Below, in pieces: positions 56,569 to 64,000 of a DNA stretch of 64,000 bases. The notes beneath the pieces are model-generated. The model worked only from the letters and a program-made list of their open reading frames with translations, made no database searches and was not told the origin of the DNA. The stretch's first letter is position 1. The number at the start of each line of letters is the position of its first letter. This DNA comes from Endomychus coccineus (taxonomy: Eukaryota; Arthropoda; Insecta; Coleoptera; Endomychidae). The stretch lies in NCBI GenBank assembly GCA_958510875.1, contig OY294070.1, positions 118,524,703-118,588,702 on the forward strand, written 5' to 3'. The translations under genes and the position numbers were made by a program.

Positions 56569-58517
56569 GGTAATCATTTACAAGAAGGGCCTCACCCCCG
56601 ATTTTGATGAAAATTTTTTTACAGACTACTTAGGTGTTCCTAATGAACGATCAAAAAGGAAAAATCTGCGGAAATGCACCGTTTTCCAGAATTCTCATAA
56701 TTAGCACCATGTTTATCTCAAGATATTGACCTCAAAAGCACATGACAACTAATCTAAATATCATGAATTATGTCGCTCCCAACTATATTCCAATATTTTG
56801 ATGGTAAAACGTTGTAAAAATACAAATTCGGTTCTTAGTAAATAAACAGTATCCCCCATCTAATTGTAGCCTCCCTACAAGGTATTTCGTTCTCGTGTCG
56901 TCTGAAATGTCACTTTCATAGATAAGTTCTGTTATCATTTGGGTAAGTCATAGAGAAAATATACTCCTAGTATTCTGGACTTATTGCTATTTCCAAATGT
57001 TAATCTGTGTATTTTTGTTGAATACATTCTGTCCAGGGCCGTATTTTCCTCATTGTTTTTGTAGTTCCAAGTTGCAATCCGTAGGTCTGAGGTTATTGGA
57101 CGTATATTTTTGTTACATGCATTCTGCAAAACAGCCTATTTTCCTGATGTACTTTCAAGCGGCAATCAGTAAATAGGAACAGCGTATTCCTCTAAAACTT
57201 TTTGTAGGTCCAAGCGGCAATTCGCAGGTCTGAGGTTATTGGAAGAGTAGTTTTAGAACAGCATATTTATTTCTTTCCACAAAGAGAAATGTACAATGTT
57301 CAAGAATATGCACAAAAATAAACTTTCAATAACCTCAGACCTACGGATTGCCGCTTGGAACTATAAAAAGAATGAAAGAAATATGCAGTTCTACATAATG
57401 CATGTAGCAAAAATACAATTTCAATAAACTCAGACCTACGGATTGTCGCTTTTCTTGATGTCTTCCAAGGGTCAATCCGTAGGTAGGAAAAACTTATTTC
57501 CCTAATACTTTTTGTAGGTCCAGGCGGCAATGCGTAGGTCTAAGGTTATTGAAAGTGTATTTTTAGAACAGCATATTCACCTCATTTCACGAAGAGGAAT
57601 GTATACTCTTCAAGAATACGCACCAAAAAAACACTTTCAATAACCTCAGACATACGCATTGCCGCTTGGAATTATAAAAAGAATGAAGGATATAGGCAGT
57701 TCTACATAATGCATGTAGCAAAAATACACTTTCATTAACCTCAGACCTACGGATTGCCACTTTTCTTCATCTCTTCCAATCGGCAATCCGTAGGTAGGAA
57801 AATCGTATTTCCCTAATACTTTTAGTAGGTCCAAGCAGCAATGCGTAGGTCTGAGATTATTGAAAGTCTATTTTTAGAACAGCATATTCACCTCATTTCA
57901 CAAAGAGGAATGTATGCTCTTCAAGAATATGCACCAAAAATACAATTTCAATAACCTCAGACCTACGCATTACCGCTTGGAACTATGGAAAGAATGAAGG
58001 AAATAGGCAGTTCTACATAATGCATGTAACTTTGGCAAGTTCAAATAATTTACAACAAAATAAAAAGGACTGGCAGAAAAGTACCGACACAATTATACAG
58101 CACTCTATGAGTCTCCCGAACGGCCAAACTTATAATACTGATATCTATGGAAATAAGATATCTATGACATCAGCCCCTCAAACGAAACGAGAAGAAATAC
58201 CTTGTAGGGAGGCTACAATTAAATGTCAGATGCTGTTTATTTACTTTAAATGCAAAGTTTGTATCTTTACTGCGTTTCATTATCAAAATATTGGAATATA
58301 GTTGGAAGAGGCATATTTCATGACATCAGGCTAGTGCTTTTGAGGTCAATATCTAGAGATAAACATGGTGCTAATTATGAGAAGATTTTATTTTCTTTCT
58401 GAAAAACGGTGCATTTCCGCAGATTTTTCTTTTCTGATCGTTCATAAGGAACACGTAAGTAGTCTGTAAAAAAAATTTCATCAAAATCGAGGTGAGGCCC
58501 TCTTGTAAATAATTACC
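56569..58517. mobile_element. Foldback element nested in the hAT
   Basis: Ends GGTAATCATTTACAAG and CTTGTAAATAATTACC are inverted, and similarity continues inward for about 360 bp on each side (for example GCCTCCCTACAAGGTATTTC at 56869 against its inverse at 58200). It is flanked by CAATCCAT (56561-56568) and CAATCTAT (58518-58525), an 8-bp target duplication with one mismatch. The hAT copy at 26.69 kb lacks this insert at the matching place (..CCATTCTCCTATTTTTCATGCTGG). The centre holds 311-bp tandem repeats. Confidence 0.9.
57155..58030. repeat. 311-bp tandem repeat, ~2.8 units, each with internal inverted repeats
   Basis: The landmark GCAGTTCTACATAATGCATG occurs at 57385, 57696 and 58007, exactly 311 bp apart. 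Each unit contains GCGGCAATGCGTAGGTCTRA and, ~130 bp on, its inverse TYAGACCTACGCATTGCCGC, so each unit can itself form a stem. Degenerate additional arm copies lie at 57050-57155. Confidence 0.93.
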
Positions 58518-59039
58518 CAATCTATTCTCCTAGTTTTCATGCTGGAAAAAAACGTCTATGAATCCGGGATAGATTGGACAACCTTCTTTTCTATTGATAG
58601 AACCGCCAATGCATTCAGTCGATCTTCTTGATATTGTGCTTCTCAGAAAAGTTTTGATACGTTTGAGGGTGGAAAAATATGGTTTACATTCTGCTGTCGA
58701 CATGGGCGTTGTACAAATAATATCCAACAGTTTGTATGTTTCCGTCATAAATTGCTAACAGTTCACTTTTTAATTCTACACTGTCCAACATAGAATTAGA
58801 TTTCACAGTTTCATCAAAATGTTTTTGTGGAAATGCATGTCTATAAGTTTTTAAATTTTGAGGATCAAATAATTTTACTGCACTTATTAAGTGATCCCTA
58901 AAATGAAATCGGTCTTTTATTCTTTTGATAATGGCTTGGACACCATTTGTCTTATCACTCATCACAGACGCCCCATCGTAACTTTGAGCGATTAGTTTAT
59001 TGTTATCAGACCCAGAAGGAGAATTTAAAATAGTTTACA

Positions 59040-59053
59040 ATTCATTCAGCAAT
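59040..59053. repeat. LINE target-site duplication, left
   Basis: ATTCATTCAGCAAT, identical to 59269-59282. Confidence 0.9.
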
Positions 59054-59268
59054 TGGCATCCCTCAGGCACCGACACTTCGGAGAATTAGAGCTGCTCCCG
59101 GAGGAACTTATGGGAGCCGGCACTGGCAATATTCTGGGTTTCTGGCGGGCCACAAACCTGCCAGAATAGAATAGGCTTCTGACTACGGGGCGCACAATGG
59201 GCCCAACTAAGTGGCCTAAGTGCATCAGGGAGCTTAGCCTCCCACCCTCTTTTTTGATGATGATGATG
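59054..59268 (+). mobile_element. 5'-truncated I-type LINE, 215 bp, nested in the hAT
   Basis: The plus strand reads the same 3' end as the LINEs at 11122 and 44088 (TTCTGGGTTTCTGGCGGGCC, ..GGCCCAACTAAGTGGCC..) and ends in (GAT)n. ATTCATTCAGCAAT flanks both sides (59040-59053 and 59269-59282). This is the copy with the clearest target duplication, up to 14 bp. Confidence 0.92.
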
Positions 59269-59282
59269 ATTCATTCAGCAAT
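59269..59282. repeat. LINE target-site duplication, right
   Basis: ATTCATTCAGCAAT after the (GAT)n tail; the first two bases may belong to the tail. Confidence 0.88.
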
Positions 59283-60417
59283 GTTTTAGCTAATACATCA
59301 GCATTATGTCCACCCGGCTTGAAAAAAGACCAAAAGCGTTCAAAAATGTGTCCATTAAACACGTATCGAATAATAACACAATTTGCTGATTGGAGGTGTC
59401 TGTGGTTTCATCGGCCTCCATAGCAATGAAATTTGCAAATTTTATTTCTTTTAATATTACCTGCTTGTAAATTTGCAACATTGCATCTAGCAATTCGTTC
59501 TGAATCGTTTTTGAGACGCCTTTAAACACTTGCGAACTCGAACCTTTCATATGTATTGCAAGCACAGCGTCTAATTCAGCTGCAAAGTTGATTTAGTCTA
59601 CATAAATACCTGGATTTTCCGACGTTGATATCTCACCATGGCCTCGTAACGCCAACTCCGCAAAATTTTATACACATAATTAACCGGCGCAAAATATAAC
59701 GATTTTTTTCCACAACTTCGTTGTACTTAATTGTATGTCGCAAATAAGCACTGTCTAACTGTTCACGTATGTCCACTTTGCCTAGAATACTAAAATCCTT
59801 GTATGCATTTATGTGAGAAACGGAATTTTCGTGTTTCTTTGCCCTCTCTGCGATGTGTTTTAAATCATTCAACCCTTGGTTTCTTCCACGCACTAACCTC
59901 TTTCTTGAAATTGAAATTACGCACATAAAACAAAATAGTTTATTTCTTACTGGACATCCACACATCCACTCGTATTTTTCATAGATATTCTTGTTTAATA
60001 CTCTATTGTAAGTTCGGGTTTTACTTGTTGAAGTGTAGTTTATTTGAAGAACAGGAATAGACTTCCTTTCTTTTTAATCAAAAGTTTTTCCTCAAATGAT
60101 GGCGGGTTTCTTAAAACATTTTGCACACAATTAACTTCCATCATTGATAATAGACGCACTTCAGACTTCACGTCTTCGAATTGAATTCACACACTATGAA
60201 GGCAAGACGTTTACTGGAGCTACGATTCTTTGTGCCCCAAACCGACGGTATAAGCGTGTATGGCGAAGATAACCGTAGTCAGCCGAATCATACTTGAAAT
60301 AGGTACACTTCAGAACGAAATAAAATAATGCCCTGAATTGCATGCAAATTTCTTTGTATTTATCTTGATTGTTGGGTGGGCCTGTGCCATTGTGCCCTTT
60401 AGTACCAGCCGCCACTG

Positions 60418-60425
60418 TCAATCAT
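60418..60425. repeat. hAT target-site duplication, right
   Basis: TCAATCAT directly after the GCCGCCACTG end. Confidence 0.8.
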
Positions 60426-60765
60426 TAAAGTGGACATGCATTTTCGCTTAGGACGGACCTAGATGGACGTTCTGGTACAAATTAAATTATATTTATTGTA
60501 AAATGATGCTTGTAGTAAAAGGACAAATTATTTCCGTCATCTGATGCATTTTGAGGTGCGCCTTGTTTTTTCTGTTTAGCAAAAAGAACGTTTTCGTATT
60601 TCTTACCTATACCTCATTAGACAGCTATAATAGCAAAACTTGTGATAATTATAGACAAAATTCCTTTAGAAGTTATAAATAAAGTTTTACCTTGCACTAT
60701 CTTGAAACATGCATTCACTTCCACATCTTTTTTAATTCCGTCGATATAACTGCTTAAAAGTTGGT
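60426..60765. other. Intergenic, nothing assigned
   Basis: AT-rich, possibly the 3' part of the next element (minus orientation). Confidence 0.3.
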
Positions 60766-60769
60766 GTTG

Positions 60770-61290
60770 GTTTTCCTAGCCTCGTTACACATAGTCACTG
60801 ATTTTCCGCCGAACTACTATATGTGCCAACGTGATCCCAGTAGTAGTTTTCCATAATACCCCAGATGAGTTCGATGCTGTGAAAATTCCAATGGTAAGGA
60901 GGTAGACGAATCACTTCGTTGGTCGTATTTTCCAGCTAACATATCTGCTACGTAACATTTTTAGCAAGATCAACAAGTGGTTCAAGGTGTTATCATAATG
61001 TACATATATTATTTTAAACTTTACCATTCTTGTATATCATATTTTTGAGGGTGCTTATTGGCTTGTTGTTTAGTCATAATCCACTACGATAATGGATGGT
61101 TCTTGTAAATTCACTAAAAGTTGAAATTCAAACCAATTTAAGGAGTTGCTTTGTTACATTTCACCACGGTAATCTACATCCTTCGTTTTCGAAGAAAATA
61201 TTAGTCCACAACCTGCTGTACAACCAGCATGAATAACCTCTAATATACACTGCGCCACCAGCTTTTATCCTTTTTAAATATCGGCAAATC
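60770..61290 (-). pseudogene. DDE_3 transposase relic, copy C
   Basis: Minus strand, frames shifting: a GAVYIRGYSCWLYSRLWTNI-like degenerate start, then DYRGEM and LNWFEFQLLVNL equivalents at 61150-61100, then uninterrupted sequence matching both sides of the LINE in copy B (AAAATATGATATACAAGAATGG ... ACATTATGATAACACC), followed by NEVIRLPPYHWNFHSIELIW (third catalytic Glu region, near 60930-60870). It shows the pre-insertion arrangement of copy B. Stops throughout. Confidence 0.78.
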
Positions 61291-61635
61291 TGTAATCTAT
61301 TGCCAACTGTAAAAATGGAAATGGACTGTTGCAAATCGTTGAAGTGAATTGGTTGTAAAAATAACCAAGTATGACTTAATGTTATTAATTCGGTGAACAG
61401 CGCATATATATATAATTATAGCAACAAATAAACAATATTCCACTGCCTCCAACTCTAATATTGATCCGAAGCTTATTTTCATGTCTTGAAAATAAATTTC
61501 ATCGTTTCCATATTAGCTGTTAAAGTACCAAGTAGCCATTATCAGTGTAAAATAAATTAGAAAACAAAATGTGCCTGTTTAAATACTATTTGGGGATGAT
61601 AATGTGAACAAAGGACCTTCAGGTGGAGATAAATC
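61291..61635. other. Intergenic, nothing assigned
   Basis: AT-rich. The minus frame 61482-61297 is unrecognised. Confidence 0.35.
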
Positions 61636-61639
61636 GGAA

Positions 61640-62160
61640 TTTAATAAATTGCTTTTTCGTTTAAACATTTCCAACTCTTACTAAATTACCTAGATCTTTG
61701 TCCGTACTGTGTTTTAAAAGTGATAAACTTTCTCGAGAAATGGTATGACCTGTATTTAAAATATGTTCGGCTGACGATGGTTTTTCACCATTATTTTTCT
61801 TTATATGTGCAAAATGTTCTTTATACCGAGTTGAAATGTCCCTAGTTTGGGCCGCAAAGCGTTTTGAACATGACTCACAATCGATTTTGTAAATTTCGGA
61901 TTTGTCGAAATCGAAAACTTTGATGAAAAGTGTTTGTTTTTACTTCTATAAACGAGTTGTATTGCAAATTTAGAAAACAAATCATGGAATTTATTAATTA
62001 CCGACAACTTTGTTGTTATAATTTTGCTGGCTCAAAGGGACGTTCATTGTTCAATAATCTATGAATAAAACTACTAAATGGAGCTATTTTATAATTAAAT
62101 GGTGTAGCTGAATGCGTCGGAGTATATCTATTTGTTTGAGTGGGTTTTCTGTACATGATT
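61640..62160 (-). pseudogene. Penelope-like element, RT end and GIY-YIG domain
   Basis: Minus strand from 62155: MYRKPTQTNRYTPTHSATPF followed by NYKIAPFSSFIHRLLN, the end of a Penelope-type reverse transcriptase; then from about 61920 SEIYKIDCESCSKRFAAQTR followed by DISTRYKEHFAHIKKNNGEK and EHILNTGHTI, the GIY-YIG endonuclease. The first motif reads EIYKI (normally GIYKI) and YVGQT reads FAAQT, so both core motifs are damaged. One frameshift near 62000. Confidence 0.85.
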
Positions 62161-62730
62161 AATTCAATAACAATTCATTCATTCATTCAAAGATGGAAAG
62201 TAAATGTGATATATATGCATGATCGAAGAAAGTTTGAACAAAATCGGATGTAATTTTGCAAATGATCTCGACCCTTGACATCGCAACGAAATCCTAGCAT
62301 TGTGAAACCGATATTGAAATTTGTTATTGGTAGTGAATACACGTTTAAGGAATAGAAGCTATAGAAACTTTCCTTTTCCTTAAGCACATCCGCACATGGA
62401 ACGTGAATCCATCAATTACATATATTTTTCAAACTCTGGGTAATTTACTTTAAGGTTAACGAACCTTAGCAGATTCTAATTGTGTATATAGAAATAATTT
62501 CGTCACGAACTCGGATACGATGCTTCAATAACAGTAAATGCAGGTTGAATCAGAACGATCGGAGTATAGGGATAATCTTGTGAGAGTATATGCGAACCAG
62601 ACTCTTGTACTGTTTAATAAGTTAGACAAGAATAACAATTGGTGCGAGAGGGAAACGGAAGTAACTAGCGCTATTCATCGATTTAGGGATTCTAGGCATC
62701 GCGAAAGTTTGCTCCATTAATAATAATATG
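62161..62730. other. Intergenic, nothing assigned
   Basis: AT-rich. The plus frame 62538-62720 (charged) is unrecognised. Confidence 0.35.
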
Positions 62731-62733
62731 AAT

Positions 62734-63170
62734 TCACAGTCTAACTTCTGGTTGATAAAAGGTCAAATAATAGAATTCTAAGAAAAAAGAATGCTCAAAA
62801 CGACCTTCTTCATTGGCAAGACAATAACGCACTCGGACGTTATTGAAACTCACGTCTCTTATTCCATTCAAGGAATTTCCAATTTTCATTTTCAACTCTT
62901 CAGAATTATTGGCCCTTGATTGCCAAAATCTATAAATTTCACTTTTAAGATACGCCATAAAAAGAAATCGCCAGATTTAAATCAGGAAACCTTGCAGGCC
63001 AGAGAATATCCGTGACCGCCTATTATGGCTTGGAAAGTGGATATTCAAAAAACTGCTCCACGTCCCTTGATTACGTGCTGGGCATACAATATGCTGAAAC
63101 CAAACCTGGCCCAAATCCATATCAGCTAAGGTTTCTAATGAAGGAATGGCACGCGTCTGCAACAACACGA
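62734..63170 (-). pseudogene. DUF4817-type transposase C-terminal half
   Basis: Frame 63168-62977 contains LADMDLGQVWFQHIVCPARN (second catalytic region, normally WFQHDGxPAH, Asp replaced by Ile), then a ..RIFSGLQGFLI.. piece that in another phase reads WPARFPDLNLAISF (third catalytic region, Asp retained). Frame 62958-62734 continues YLKSEIYRFW, NNSEELKMKIGNSLNGIRDV and ..RFEHSFF, the family's C-terminal end. Damaged and incomplete. Confidence 0.8.
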
Positions 63171-64000
63171 GGTATCTCTGGCCATTTAAGCTTCCTTCAA
63201 TGAAAAAAATGACCAGTCACATAATATCATTATCTGCTAAAGATACCTTTTGTAATGCACTTTTAGAATCACTCAAAATTATTATTTTCTTTAGATTTAA
63301 TATTAGGCATTTTTTGCTAGCTAAATAATAGCTAATCTGTCCCTGATTATACAATTTTGCAGAAAATGAAAATTCCATTTCAGAAATCCTTACTCAAATC
63401 TATTATATCTATATAGGTAGATCCCGGGAAAATACTCTGTATTTCCCAGTTTTTGGAGGTTCCTATGATTTCTTTCTATTAATTGTACAAATCTCATCAA
63501 GGCTATTGTATTTTTGTTCCTATACTTACTTGAACTGTTTATTGTTTACTTCATACTTTTGTATCTATTTAATAGTGGCACTTTGGTGTTGAAACTGATA
63601 GTTACGTTTTGTTATTATTAAAAGTGGTATAAAAACAAAGTAATCGTTCTTTCATTTAATTGTACCATAGAGTAACGGTTTCTATCATCGATTTTTTTTA
63701 TGTTATGATCAATAAATTATATATCTTTTTTATTGTGAATAGTACTCATAGTTTTTGATACCACTTTCTAATTGTATTTACCTTTGGGGCAGTTTTATTA
63801 AACGATTGACATCTTCTTTTGACTGATTATAGCATAAATATTCAGATTTTTCATTTGGTATTACTTACGTATTAAAAATAGAAATAAATGCATTAATTAT
63901 GTTTACCTACTACCAATATGTAATGTCAAACATTACGACACTGATATGAGTTTCGTAATGAGGTACTTCACCGCACTAGTGCGGTAAAGTAAAATTAATT
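63171..64000. other. Intergenic up to the window end
   Basis: AT-rich without coding content. Ends with a short palindrome at 63971-63986. Confidence 0.4.
63971..63986. repeat. 16-bp perfect palindrome within a longer imperfect one
   Basis: ACCGCACTAGTGCGGT, extended by TACTTC / AAAGTA. It may be the end of an element continuing beyond the window. Confidence 0.85.

Larger units (their letters stand above)
58530..59965 (-). pseudogene. hAT transposase (DUF4371/hATC type), broken
   Basis: In protein order on the minus strand: 59965-59633, N-terminal Cys region and GLNDLKHIAERAKKHENSVS, then SAYLRHTIKYNEVVEKNRYI; 59565-59290, IKFANFIAMEADETTDTSNQ (first catalytic Asp) and QIVLLFDTCL; after the nested LINE, 58965-58684, MSDKTNGVQAIIKRIKDRFH (core with the GVQ motif after the second Asp), then FDETVKSNSMLDSVELKSEL; 58748-58530, DIICTTPMSTAECKPYFSTL, the hATC end. 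At least three frameshifts plus the LINE break the gene. Related to copies at 632-1348 and 26786-27665. Confidence 0.88.
56500..60417 (-). mobile_element. hAT transposon, full-ended, containing two nested insertions
   Basis: Left end CAGTAGCGGCTCGTGAG and right end GCCGCCACTG pair as hAT termini. The flanks TCAATTAT (56492-56499) and TCAATCAT (60418-60425) are an 8-bp target duplication with one difference. Transposase remains are on the minus strand. A foldback (56569-58517) and a LINE fragment (59054-59268) lie inside, each with its own target duplications, so this element is the oldest of the three. Confidence 0.9.

Noticed and set aside
58020..58301. 93-codon plus-strand frame inside the foldback
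   Set aside because: Falls across the tandem-repeat edge and foldback arm; no recognisable protein.

Overview
The window reads as AT-rich nuclear DNA of an arthropod, most likely an insect (a beetle is my guess from the mix of repeat families, not a demonstrated identification). There are no operons, no Shine-Dalgarno signals and no dense coding. Two genuine host coding regions stand out: one exon of an unrecognised Ser/Asn-rich, probably disordered protein at 25.15-26.52 kb (+), ending in a clear splice donor; and a 1711-codon uninterrupted gene for a soluble adenylyl cyclase (ADCY10)-like protein at 51.2-56.3 kb (-). Most of the rest is a graveyard of transposable elements.

Region by region. 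0.3-1.9 kb: internally deleted hAT element with a perfect 8-bp target duplication. 3.7-5.0, 10.8-13.1 and 60.8-61.3 kb: three relics of one IS630/Tc1-like (DDE_3) transposon; the middle one is split by a 1.63-kb 5'-truncated LINE flanked by a 10-bp target duplication. 6.3-7.4 and 15.8-16.4 kb: dead mariners. 14.3-15.8 kb: a 38-bp perfect palindrome and a 722-bp tandem duplication. 16.7-24.5 kb: scraps of several LINEs and a Tc1 fragment. 26.6-28.1 kb: hAT relic abutting a DUF4817-type transposase relic. 30.3-32.2 kb: a LINE whose reverse-transcriptase frame carries a seven-copy 52/54-bp tandem repeat. 33.2-34.7 and 37.1-38.3 kb: two inverted-repeat elements carrying what look like the front and back parts of one CXC-domain protein family. 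39.4-44.7 kb: more LINE pieces, a degenerate ~226-bp repeat and a foldback around an (AT)n core. 45.3-46.2 kb: a 941-bp foldback next to a fragment of a multi-copy arthropod protein family. 47.8-50.3 kb: DUF4817 relic, an 89-bp-arm hairpin and Penelope-like (PLE) fragments pointing away from each other. 56.5-60.4 kb: a hAT element containing a foldback (with 311-bp internal tandem repeats) and a 5'-truncated LINE, each layer with recognisable target duplications. 61.6-63.2 kb: PLE and DUF4817 relics.

The strongest observations are (1) nested insertions whose order can be read from target duplications; (2) the cyclase-like protein, which appears to have lost several residues needed for catalysis and bicarbonate sensing and is intronless over 5.1 kb; (3) hammerhead-like motifs at two PLE 3' ends; and (4) two TIR elements carrying parts of the same CXC-type gene family. 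I see no tRNA, rRNA or CRISPR array and no intact transposase or reverse transcriptase. I did not find a convincing wholly new system; the CXC-carrying TIR elements are the best candidate for something undescribed.
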